Origin: Stentor roeselii
Lineage: Eukaryota > Ciliophora > Heterotrichea > Heterotrichida > Stentoridae
DNA length: 21,934 bases
Direction: 5' to 3'
Assembly (NCBI GenBank): GCA_006503475.1
Contig: RSEH01000415.1
Coordinates: forward strand, 1-21,934
Shown here: piece by piece, positions 1 through 8,635 of the stretch
Layout: the number at the start of each line of letters is the position of its first letter
How positions within the stretch are numbered: the first letter of the stretch is position 1
Made by a program: the position numbers and the translations under genes
Notes under the pieces: generated by a model
The model's input: only the letters and a program-made list of their open reading frames with translations
Told to the model about the DNA's origin: nothing
The model's database searches: none

Positions 1-1130
1 TAATGCTGTTCTAAATCCTTTAAAACCTGTGCATCAGCCTCAGTGACAAAGTTAATAGCGACTCCCTTTCTTCCAAATATTCCACTTCTTCCAATCCTAT
101 GCAAGTAATTTTCAGAGTTAGTAGGCATATCATAATGGATCACAAGACTGACCTGCTGCACATCAATTCCTCTAGCAATTAAATCAGTTGTAATCAACAC
201 TCTAGTCGATCCAGTCCTAAACTCCTTCAATACAAGTTCCTTCTGAGTCTTATTCATTCCTCCATACATATACGAAACAACAAAGTCCTCTTCAGTCATT
301 TGCTTAGTAAGTGCTTCTACTTTCCTTCTGGTATTTGCATAGATAATAGCTTGAGCAATATCTAAGTTTTCATACAAATCAGCCAAAGTCGCAAATTTCC
401 AGTCTTACTTTTTAATAGGAATATAATATTGAGCTATTCTTTCTAATGTAAACTCGTCTTTCTTCACCAAGATGCGAATTGGGTCACTCATGAAGTCTGT
501 TGTAAACTTCAAGATCTCTAGAGCCATGGCCGCTGAAAACAAGCAACACTGAACATTCCCTGGCAAGTATCTGAAGATTTCTTGGATCTGGTCTTTGAAA
601 CCTCTTGATAACATCTCCTTGTCTAAGACGAAGAGTTTTAATTGACTTGTTATCAGGTGGTTTCGGGATATCATCTCGAATACTCGACCTGGGGTACCAA
701 CAACTACGTGACAACCTTTTCCGAGAATGCGGATGTCTTCTCGCACTACTGTTCCTCCGATGCATGCGTGGCAGTTTATTTTCAGGTGTTGGCCGATCTG
801 AAGTATGACTCGGTGGATTTGCTGAGCTAGTTCACGAGTTGGAGCTAAAATCAATGCCTGACATTTGCTGATTGAGTTGTCTATCAGTTCTAACATCCCG
901 AAAGTGAAGGTTGCGGTCTTTCCTGTACCTGACTGAGCCTGGGCGATAGTATCTCTGCCCAATATGATCGGTTTAATTCCTTTTTGCTGGATTTCTGACG
1001 GTTTTTCGAAACCGTATGAGTGGATCCCTCTCAGCAATATTTGCTTCAGATTCATATCATCAAATGTCTCTGTCTCTGTCACTTCATGCCAATCGGAGTC
1101 GATTATAAATTCTTCAGTTTGTTCTACCAT
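1..1130 (-). pseudogene. Decayed inverted copy of the eIF4A gene, 3' end cut by the window
   Basis: This is a close copy of the intact eIF4A gene at 19102-20280, on the opposite strand. The ATG at 1128-1130 matches the intact start. The reading frame runs to a TAA at 405-407, where the intact gene has a Glu codon, and then stays open in the same frame to the window edge. Several changes hit essential helicase motifs. A 6-base in-frame deletion turns motif [10 protein letters not shown] into LDKEML, so the DEAD box is gone. Motif III SAT has become SAA. In motif [10 protein letters not shown] has become HRIGRSGI. Walker A (AQSGTGKT), PTRELA and TPGR remain. A 6-base tandem duplication (TETETF for TETF) is also in frame, so no frameshift is visible. 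It cannot be an active helicase. It is called a pseudogene on the motif losses plus the nonsense codon; a shortened non-catalytic protein is possible but less likely. Confidence 0.85.
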
Positions 1131-1370
1131 CAACCACCTATTATAACCAATTAGAAATCAGAAAAAAACTTTAATACATAATATCAACCTACATTCTAAC
1201 ATTAAATTTGAAATTCATCAACTTTATAACTTTTCAATCATAAATTTAAATATTTTCAAACTACTCCAATAAAAAAATGATTATTTTTATATCAGTTACT
1301 TCCAAAAATCAATAAAAAGCCCACAATCACATCATTTTTGTGAGCTTTATTAATATTCAAAATGTAATTC
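1131..1370. promoter_or_regulatory. Divergent intergenic spacer of the decayed eIF4A/SHIPPO pair
   Basis: This AT-rich spacer lies between two divergently oriented pseudogenes. It is recognisably the inverted counterpart of 18823-19101: the stretch just before the SHIPPO start (about 1349-1370) is nearly unchanged from the intact copy. It is presumed to have carried both promoters. The two in-frame ATGs upstream of the intact eIF4A start are not preserved here, which supports MVEQT as the true N-terminus. Confidence 0.5.
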
Positions 1371-2194
1371 ATGGCATCTGTCCATAAATCTGAACGAAAA
1401 CTAGTTCTCTATCAAAACCACAACAACATCAGTGCAGGCAACTACATTAGTCCTGGCAGCAACATCGGTTTAAACTAAAAAGAAAAAGTAAAGAAAAGTG
1501 TCACATTGCATATCATCTTAAAAATCCGTTTCCCGTGTTGAAGTCCTAACTCTAGTCCACGCTCCTACCTTCTTCAGACATCGAAGCCTCGTCCGACGAA
1601 TAACATAATCCAGTCTTCTTCTTTCGCAAGTCAAATGAAAGGTTTCAGCTGAAAACATGCAAAAGTCCAGGTCCAGGAGCCTAGGACACCCAACCGTGAC
1701 CGTCACTAAAGCAGCCCAACAACGATTAACTGGATAAGGTAGCCTTCAGCGCCATATATTCCAAGAAAAGGGTATTGTTACTCAGATGATCGATCTGGAG
1801 AACTCGTAATGAAAAAGGTCTCAGAAAGTAAAGATTCACTTGTCGGTCCTGGTTATTATGACCCTAAAAGTCTTAATAAGCCAAGACTTATACCTGGAAA
1901 GGCCTCAAACTTCAAGAATTATAAGTCAAAGAAAATCTTATTCTCCTGGACCTGGAATTTATGATTCTAAATCATCTAAACCCAGGTATAAAATAAGGAA
2001 AGTGCATCATTTTTAAGCAGAAGTAAAAGAGATGGGTATTTACCGGAGTTTATTAGTGAGAAAGATGTTCCTGGATCTGGATGGTATAACTTTGGCACTG
2101 CTTGGAATCAGGGTCATGTGAATAGGGTTAAATTTTGGAAGTAGGTGTGAAAGGTTTAGAGCTATGACTTCTGATATACAACCTGGACCTGGAA
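1371..2194 (+). pseudogene. Truncated, frameshifted copy of the SHIPPO (STPGR repeat) gene
   Basis: The start ATG at 1371 and the first residues (MASVHKSERKL) match the intact minus-strand gene at 17350-18822 (MAFVHKSERKL). The frame ends early at a TAA after GLN, and further stops and small indels follow, yet PG-rich repeat cores are still readable along it (for example GPGYYDPKS and QPGPG remnants in shifted frames). Near the start there is an 18-base internal expansion compared with the intact copy. Similarity ends abruptly at about 2194, inside the repeat that corresponds to 17997, so roughly the last third of the gene is missing. This is a clear pseudogene. Confidence 0.85.
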
Positions 2195-2466
2195 TGTGGT
2201 ATTAACAACCAGAATCATTTTTTTAAATTTAGAAATATAGGCACTACTTAACTGATGTTAAAAAACCAATATTCAAGCTAAAAGAAAAAATAATAAATTT
2301 TACAATATCCACATCTAAATTATCCTTAAAAGTCTTGTTACTAATCTAATCATAATTCCAATCAAAAATTCTAAACTTTGTTAATTTTCCTTACTTTACT
2401 CTGTTTTAATCAGACTTTATAAGTTTCTTTAATTCAAATGTCTTTTTTCAACAATTCAAATACAAA
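2195..2466. other. AT-rich spacer upstream of the Cache gene
   Basis: There is no open frame of note. Homology to the SHIPPO gene stops at 2194 and unrelated AT-rich sequence follows up to the Cache-protein ATG at 2467. It presumably holds that gene's promoter; I see no motif I can name. Confidence 0.4.
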
Positions 2467-4002
2467 ATGGGAATAAAGTCAAGATTTTCTCAAACAACAA
2501 TCTCAAGACAAGTGCAATTATTATTTATATTATCATTATTCCCATTATGCAGCATATTAGTACTAATCACAAAGTTCCAGCTAGACTGGATCAGGTCATT
2601 GGCGCTTTCAGAGGCTTCAAATTCATTTAAAACCCGTCTTTACCACCAAATCGAAAACATCGGTGAAGTGGAAGCCTCATACTTCGAGTCAGAGTTCACC
2701 AATTACGAGTACTTCACAAAAAACCTTGCGATAACAGACGAGTTAATAAACGGTTTTTCTAGTTCTTACAAATCCAAAGTTTTCTCAACATCCTCTTCTT
2801 ACTCAGAAAGTTTCTTAGGAGGACAAGCGAGTTACTCTCACGGAGTTTATTACTCGAAAACCTCGCCTCTATCACCAGCAGGTCAATCTTTATTAAAAAA
2901 CGAATCAAGTTTGAATTTTATCTACCCAGCTCTTTACACGTCTTACTTTTCTCGATACTATCAAGGTTACTTCACAGATGAAATATTGAACTACTATCCA
3001 AGCAGGAAAATAACACCCGGGTACTCCCCTTTACCTCGAGAATGGTTTTATCGAGGAGTTGAAAATCAAGGAAAAGTTACAATCACTGAACCATATCAAG
3101 ATGCTGGTCAAGGGACTTGGGTTGTTTCGCTTTCAAGAGCTATTATGAAAAATGAAGAAATATTCGGAGTAGCTGCTTGTGAAGTGACTTTAAACTCAAT
3201 TAGTGAAAAGTTAAGTAAAGTGAAAGTACTGAGGAAAGGATTTGCTGTACTTGTTAGTGCGAGTGGAATTCTTTTAAGTATTCCTGAGATATGGAAAAAT
3301 TATGAGAAAGACTTTCTTCGGATTTTTGATTCGATGGTCACTGGTATTTCTTTAGAAACATGGGAAGATATCAGGGATAGACCTGATGCTAGCTGGGTTA
3401 GTATCTCTATTGAAGAAAATGATGATTATAGCATTTCTAAAGCGGAGTTAAGGTTATTTAAAAAAAACATCATTCCGAAGTTTCAAAAGAATGCAACTCA
3501 TTACTTGATTATTGTTGTTGATGAAGATGATACTAATGATGTCAGGGATCTAATAGTTAAAGAGTTTGAAAAAACATATGTGGTACTTTTTTGGGTTATT
3601 CTTGCTTTTGGGATCACGATTTTAGCTGTTATTTTGATGATGGGATGGTATTTCGGACGGGAAATCACTAAATATTTTTCTCGTGCTGATGAGATCATTG
3701 GAGGACTCCTAAGAAGAGGGTTTTTCACTCAGAAAAATAAACTGTTTGATTATGTCTTTCCGACTAAAAGGCTACTTGTGATAGAAAATTTTAAAAATGC
3801 AGTTTTGAATAAAGTTATGCAGGTAGAGAGAAAAGAAATCTTGTATGAACAACGGTGCTGGATGATTACTCGACCTGAAGATCAGATTATTTACCTGGAA
3901 TGGAATCGATGTTTGTACTCAAGGCGTAGAAAGAAGACTCGAAATACTATCTGGGATGAAAAAGTAGAGGAGATCATGTCAAAGATTAATAGATTATCTT
4001 AG
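2467..4002 (+). CDS. Two-span membrane protein with extracellular double-Cache-like sensor domain
   Basis: The 511-residue product has an N-terminal membrane span (about residues 17-36), a large extracytoplasmic region (about 40-370), a second span (about 371-396, YVVLFWVILAFGITILAVIL) and a basic tail of about 115 residues. The region at about 191-275 has the Cache_1/dCache pattern: an aromatic REWFYRG, then GKVTITEPYQDAG, WVVSLSRAIM, FGVAACEVTL, and GFAVLVSASGILLSIPE. Cache domains bind small extracellular ligands in receptors, so the expected role is chemosensing at the plasma membrane. The tail carries no kinase, cyclase or HAMP domain that I can see, so output must come from a partner. 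The start is the first ATG of the open frame; the stop is TAG. Synonymous codons shift from C/A-ending to T/G-ending near 3060. A broken copy follows directly downstream. The ligand is unknown. Confidence 0.85.
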   Translation: MGIKSRFSQTTISRQVQLLFILSLFPLCSILVLITKFQLDWIRSLALSEASNSFKTRLYHQIENIGEVEASYFESEFTNYEYFTKNLAITDELINGFSSSYKSKVFSTSSSYSESFLGGQASYSHGVYYSKTSPLSPAGQSLLKNESSLNFIYPALYTSYFSRYYQGYFTDEILNYYPSRKITPGYSPLPREWFYRGVENQGKVTITEPYQDAGQGTWVVSLSRAIMKNEEIFGVAACEVTLNSISEKLSKVKVLRKGFAVLVSASGILLSIPEIWKNYEKDFLRIFDSMVTGISLETWEDIRDRPDASWVSISIEENDDYSISKAELRLFKKNIIPKFQKNATHYLIIVVDEDDTNDVRDLIVKEFEKTYVVLFWVILAFGITILAVILMMGWYFGREITKYFSRADEIIGGLLRRGFFTQKNKLFDYVFPTKRLLVIENFKNAVLNKVMQVERKEILYEQRCWMITRPEDQIIYLEWNRCLYSRRRKKTRNTIWDEKVEEIMSKINRLS

Positions 4003-4057
4003 TTTTATAATTTAATAGCTTAGTTAATAATAGGATCAGTAAATACTTAGTTTTATC

Positions 4058-4680
4058 ATGTTTAGTATTTATAAGTTTATATCATTATCATCTATTCAAA
4101 TTAGAGTCTTGATCAAGTCAGAGGAGATTTCAGAAGCCTCATACTTTTTTAAACCTTACTTACCACCAATCGAAAACATGGTAAAAAATAAACCTTGTAT
4201 TGTGTCAGAGTTCACTAGATATGAGTATCTTACACAAATCTTGCTAAAACTTAAGAACCAATAAGCGATTTTCTAGATTTTACAAATTCAGAATACTCAA
4301 AACATTTTCTTCTAACTCAGAAAACCTCTAAGAAGGTTCAGTGTTTTATTCTCACTGAGTTTATTACTCAACAACCTCGCCTCTATCATCAGCAAGTCAA
4401 TCTTAATAAAAACGAATAGAAATTGAATTTCCTATACATGCTCTTTATACATCAAGATTTCATGAACACTTGGCCATAATAAAGACATTCAAGGACTTAA
4501 AGCCCTTAAAACTAAAGGTAAAGTTATCATTTAATTGACTGAAGTTTTTTACAATTCTAATAAGGAAACTGAAGCTATTTAGTATTTCAAGTTAAGATAT
4601 AGCATAATAATATCAATTCTACAAACAAAACACAGTGAATAAAAAATTGCTGGTCTATCAGGTAAAGTCATTTTTTATCA
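4058..4680 (+). pseudogene. Degenerate tandem copy of the Cache-domain gene
   Basis: An ATG frame runs 4058-4264 (68 codons), with the pieces SEEISEASYFF and SEFTRYEYLTQ matching SEASNSF and SEFTNYEYFTK of the intact gene 1.6 kb upstream. After the stop, nucleotide similarity continues in shifted frames: 4348-4420 closely tracks the intact segment encoding SYSHGVYYSKTSPLSPAG. Around 4510-4660 one frame reads GKVII, then ISILQTKHSE and KIAGLSG, with TAA, TAG and TAA codons in between, lining up with the Cache core GKVTIT...AIMKNEEIFGVA. It is a tandem-duplication relic with stops and frameshifts. The 3' limit is approximate. Confidence 0.75.
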
Positions 4681-6534
4681 TAAAAATACACCTCAGTTTC
4701 TCCTTATTTTTTTTAACTTATTCATTATATAATAAATTCTAATTTTTTTTTTAGATTTTTTAAATATTGAGCTTTATCTGAGTCCTCGATAAATATGGCA
4801 GAGTAAGAGGGGATTAAAAATAATACAAAGTATTGATCTTAACGTAAAGTTGTAGTATCAGCTGCAATTGATCTCGACTTAATTTGTCTAACTTTTAATT
4901 TAAAACTTTTTTCCATAGCACAAAGTTTTTCGCAAGTCTTTTATCCAAACCAATCCCGTAATAACAGTTCAAAGCAACTAAAAACATTTAATCTCATTTT
5001 GTTCAAAAATTTCTAATTCAGAGATTACCCAAATTTTCTCTAAACCTTGCACCAGTCGAAAATTTTTCAATTATAGATTAACCAATCATCAAAAGTGAAG
5101 ATCTAAAGAGTTTTATTTTATAGAAATTCTTAAAAAAACTTGATTTGGAAGTACTTCGAATTTTTTCTATTCAGAGACTTATATGTTAACAGAAGATAAT
5201 CTTTTGAATTAGAGGCACTTGTCTGAAAACTGAAGAAAAGAAGACCTGGCATTTTGGGAGATTCAATAAAAGTATATATACTGTTCTTTCGAAGGACCTC
5301 TCATATTTGAGCACTAATGAATGGCAAGGTTGGCGTGGTTGAATAGAGCTGCGGGAAGATTCATAGAAAAGGCCAAACCTGGAAACAGGAGGCCAAAGAC
5401 TTAAAATTGATCTAATTCGATGAGCGAAAGAAAAGAACTACCATTTATTTAAATATAAAGGGGTCTTTTTTTATAAAATTAAAGAAACAGCGATTATTTG
5501 ATGCTCTCCATGCCGATATGCGGTTAAGAAAAGAAACATATCATAAAATTGATGATGATTCGATAATTAAAATCCTCATTGAAATTTACTGGAAAAACTG
5601 AGGACATGAACTTGACTGTCAGAGATTATTTAACTATTCACCTGTCACATAAATATAGCCTCGCTAGGCCAGCCTGGTAGAACCGTAAAGGAACTTTCCC
5701 CAGGTATCTATAAGTACTCGATTGCATTCAAAAGCATATAGAAACAAATTATTTCAATGAAAAGCTGATAAGTTCAAAATATTATCAGGTAGTCCAGATT
5801 GAATTCTTTAACTAATAAGAAAAAAATATCTAGATTCAATAAAAGAGCTTTATTTTGAATCAGCCTAAATTCAGCTTGATGAGAAGATGAATTGTAATGA
5901 ATTCGTAGATGTTGTAAACTTTCAATTTAAAAATAAGTCCCCAAACGAAACATCGACTTCTCGTTAGCGATTTAATTTAATATTAAGAGCTTGAAATAAC
6001 CTGTGATTAAAAGTCCTTGTTTAATTGTTTGCTTTTATAAGCTGAGAATTGGAAATATTCCAGCTGTTGAATAGGACAAGATAAAATTTTTTTTTAGATA
6101 ATGATGACCAATTAGTAAATCGAATCTTGACTTTCCTTATCTTGTCCATCACGAGTATCGTTGTTTTCTCATTTCTTTACCATGAGTAAGTATTTTTTTA
6201 TATTTGAGTCCTTTTACGATTTTCTTAGACCTCCTTACTTAAATTGACTGTTACAATCGATTCAGAATCGAAGTATTTAAATCATTCCATTCTTATATAA
6301 GCCTAAAAATTTTGATCTTCTTCACGTAGAAAAGAACTGAAGTTGATATATAAGTTTATCGACAAAAGTGAAAATATTAGTAGAATATCAAGGAATATAA
6401 AATTAAGAGCAAGCAAGGTGAATTATCCAAAGTTTAGACATTTTTTAGTGACTTAGTGATAAGCGAAAGTTAATCAATACATCACATTCAAATCTTCAAA
6501 CTTAAATTCAACAATTATTAATTAACCAAAAAGT
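4681..6534 (+). other. Gene debris: no intact gene, several short coding-like remnants
   Basis: This stretch of 1.85 kb has no full-length frame. Readable scraps on the plus strand are these. At about 4847-4900 a frame reads VVVSAAIDLDLIC, Cache-like. At 5321-5405 a frame reads MARLAWLNRAAGRFIEKAKP, not recognised. 5416-5601 is open for 61 codons with no ATG (it includes LFDALHADMRLRKETYHKI), ends in TGA and reopens for 16 codons to TAA at 5650; not recognised. 6097-6189 encodes an acidic stretch plus a hydrophobic span (DNDDQLVNRIL, then FLILSITSIVVFSF), which resembles the DEDDTNDVRD-plus-TM2 arrangement of the intact Cache protein. Taken together this suggests one or more decayed paralogues of the Cache gene, but only the first and last scraps support that. 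Confidence 0.4.
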
Positions 6535-7533
6535 TTAAAGTCCCTTAGGCACAAACTCAGCTTTATCAATATCAAAGCACAAATGCAATTGCTTAATATT
6601 CTCTTCATCCACTTCAATTCTATTAACCTCATTAATAATCCTCTTCCAATTCAATTTTCCTTCTCCAGCATCAAGTAAAACAACAAAATCCTTCCATTCC
6701 TTCTGAGATTTATGACAAATCTTCAAAGGAATAATAATATCAGCAAGGTCAGATGCCTGCAGAAGCATTTTTTCAAGTTTTTTCAGTATAAAAACTACAA
6801 ACTTATAAAAAAAAATCCACCCACTATAAAAAAACTGATCAAAAACCATGACCATCTCATTAGCCGGTACAACTCCAGCAAACAAAGAAAAGCACCACTC
6901 AGTCACATACATCTTCGGAAGTACTTCAAACCTAGCAAAGTGAGCATGAAGACTAGGAAGTCTTTCAATCATCAACAAGTGAATAATTTGACAATGCTTA
7001 GACAATCCTGGGAACTTCGGTAAGTACACATCTCTTAATTCATGTCGTTCCATCAATCCAACAAAAATCCAAAAAGCGTCAACTTCTGAACAATGCCACA
7101 AAAGAGCTCCAACGATATAATTCATTCCTTGAACATAACCTAAATTCGGGTCGTATTTGCAGTAAACACTTAAAACTCGACGTAAACTGTCTTCGCCCGT
7201 CGAGGAGTTGAAGTAATCCTCGTCTGGGTACGTCCTGCTCAGGTCTAACTCGATTTGACGAAGGCTTGACTGGTACTCTGCGATGTCCATTGGACTCATC
7301 AGGAGACTTGAGTAGATAGATTCGGCATTTCGAGGAAAATTCAAATATTTCGCCCATTGTTGCACTCGCCAACAAGATGATGTCTGAGACTGACTGGAAC
7401 GACGAAGGTAACGAGTGATTATGTTCTGTCTTTTTAAATCACAGTCGCATTGAATGTGGTGACTTGATTCTAAAGATGCTTTTGGATTTGGAGAACTATG
7501 AGGAGTGTATTCTGATGTTGAAAGAGAAGCCAT
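6535..7533 (-). CDS. TBC-domain Rab GTPase-activating protein
   Basis: The 332-residue protein is almost entirely a Rab-GAP TBC domain. It would accelerate GTP hydrolysis by a Rab GTPase on endomembranes. Both catalytic fingers of the dual-finger mechanism are present: the IxxDxxR motif as IELDLSR with Arg100, and the YxQ motif as GYVQGMNYI with Gln135. The usual downstream blocks follow (DAFWIFVGLMER, then MYVTEWCFSLF and VFDQFFYSGW). The N-terminus (1-40) is Ser-rich and low in complexity; no accessory domain is seen. The start ATG at 7531-7533 is 109 bases from the divergently transcribed epimerase gene; the stop is TAA. The target Rab cannot be told from sequence. Wobble bases are C-rich in the 5' half (9 of 20 codons at 7201-7260) and C-free near the 3' end (0 of 20 at 6601-6660). 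Confidence 0.9.
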   Translation of the reverse strand: MASLSTSEYTPHSSPNPKASLESSHHIQCDCDLKRQNIITRYLRRSSQSQTSSCWRVQQWAKYLNFPRNAESIYSSLLMSPMDIAEYQSSLRQIELDLSRTYPDEDYFNSSTGEDSLRRVLSVYCKYDPNLGYVQGMNYIVGALLWHCSEVDAFWIFVGLMERHELRDVYLPKFPGLSKHCQIIHLLMIERLPSLHAHFARFEVLPKMYVTEWCFSLFAGVVPANEMVMVFDQFFYSGWIFFYKFVVFILKKLEKMLLQASDLADIIIPLKICHKSQKEWKDFVVLLDAGEGKLNWKRIINEVNRIEVDEENIKQLHLCFDIDKAEFVPKGL

Positions 7534-7642
7534 TTATAAAGATGAGGATTTTTGATTGAGAAGAAAGAGTTTGAGGAAAAAATCTTAAATTTTTTGATTT
7601 TATGGAAATCTCTTGATTTAGGAATAGAATTAAGGTTTAATA

Positions 7643-8635
7643 ATGAACATCTTGGTGACAGGAGGCTTAGGCTACATCGGAAGTCATACAGTTGTCGAGT
7701 TAAGTGAAATCGCTTCAACAATTCACATAATCGACAATTTATTCAACGCCTCAGTTGAAGTGTTCTCGAAACTCGAACAGCTTTTACCATCAAAGAATCT
7801 CGTCTTTCACAAAGGCGATTTACGTGATGAGTCTTTTTTAAGTTCAGTGTTTTCAAACCCGATCGATGCAGTGATCCACTTCGCAGCGTTGAAAGCAGTC
7901 GGCCAGAGCATGTTGAAGCCTTTAGACTATTACCAAGTAAACGTGGGTGGAACGATTAACCTTCTCCAAGCAATGAAATCAGCGAATGTGAATAAGTTTA
8001 TTTTCTCGTCATCGGCATGTGTTTATGGGGATCAAGGCGGAATCTATGTCGAAACTTGCCCGACTGACGCGGTGAACGTTTATGGAAAGACTAAGGTCAT
8101 GGTTGAGACGATTCTTAAGGACTATGCCTATGCGAATAAAGAGTTTTCTGCTATTATTTTGAGGTATTTTAACCCTGTCGGCGCACATCCTTCAGGGCTT
8201 ATCGGGGAGGACCCTAATGGCATACCGGACAATTTGGTCCCTTTTATACAAAAAGTTGCTACTGGGAGACTGGAGAAGCTTCGAGTCTTTGGAAATGATT
8301 ATATTAGTAATGACGGAACTGGGATAAGAGATTATATTCATATTGTTGACCTTGCTAAAGGACATGTTACTGCACTTCATCATTTGAAGCCGGGATGCGA
8401 AGTCTATAACTTGGGCACAGGTAAAGGAACAACTGTACTCGAGCTGATCAAGACCTATGAAAAAGTAATAGGAAGAGAAATCCCCTACGAAATAGTCGGC
8501 AGAAGAGACGGAGACGTTAACACCTTGCAGTCGATCCCGACAAAAGCCAATACAGACCTAGGTTGGTTCGCTGAAAAGACCGTGGAAGACATGTGTCGAG
8601 ACTCTTGGAATTACATAAGTTCTAAGAACATTTAG
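7643..8635 (+). CDS. GALE: UDP-glucose 4-epimerase
   Basis: The enzyme is an NAD-dependent short-chain dehydrogenase/reductase family member that interconverts UDP-glucose and UDP-galactose (Leloir pathway, cytosol). Its 330 residues match the usual 330-350. Visible motifs are the Rossmann GGLGYIG (7-13), FAALKAVGQS, the active-site serine block FSSSACVYG (121-129), the catalytic YxxxK pair Tyr147/Lys151 in VYGKTK, ILRYFNPVGAHPSG, IRDYIHIVDLAKGH and YNLGTGKGTTVLEL. The start is the first ATG, with an AATAATG context seen at several genes here. The TAG stop at 8633-8635 abuts, with no spacer, the stop codon of the convergent membrane-protein frame. UDP-galactose supplies glycosylation. A GDP- or dTDP-sugar relative is unlikely given the match to the GalE-specific blocks. 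Confidence 0.95.
   Translation: MNILVTGGLGYIGSHTVVELSEIASTIHIIDNLFNASVEVFSKLEQLLPSKNLVFHKGDLRDESFLSSVFSNPIDAVIHFAALKAVGQSMLKPLDYYQVNVGGTINLLQAMKSANVNKFIFSSSACVYGDQGGIYVETCPTDAVNVYGKTKVMVETILKDYAYANKEFSAIILRYFNPVGAHPSGLIGEDPNGIPDNLVPFIQKVATGRLEKLRVFGNDYISNDGTGIRDYIHIVDLAKGHVTALHHLKPGCEVYNLGTGKGTTVLELIKTYEKVIGREIPYEIVGRRDGDVNTLQSIPTKANTDLGWFAEKTVEDMCRDSWNYISSKNI

Larger units (their letters stand above)
1..2194 (-). repeat. Arm A of a large inverted duplication (partner 17997-20231)
   Basis: Position 1 pairs with 20231 and position 2194 with 17997 in reverse complement. The arm contains most of eIF4A, the divergent spacer and about the first two thirds of SHIPPO. The two arms are 2194 and 2235 bases long, so the net indel difference is about 41 bases. 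The left limit is the window edge, so the true repeat may extend further. Nearly all loss-of-function changes are in this arm. Confidence 0.9.

Noticed and set aside
405-1146. Several overlapping plus-strand frames opposite the eIF4A copy, and similar ones opposite SHIPPO, importin and eIF4A
   Set aside because: They are shadows of the real coding strand with no independent motifs, and many start at non-ATG codons.
6097-6230. Canonical-looking splice signals (T-run plus TTTAG before 6097; GTAAGT at about 6186 to TTCTTAG at about 6229), and similar GT...T-run-AG at about 4664-4755
   Set aside because: All intact genes here are intronless, heterotrich introns are typically 15-16 bases, and removing these segments does not restore a continuous frame in this stop-ridden stretch.
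4058-6534. Transposon or integrated mobile element in the gene-poor region
   Set aside because: No terminal inverted repeats, target-site duplication, transposase or reverse-transcriptase motifs found; the recognisable parts match the neighbouring Cache gene instead.
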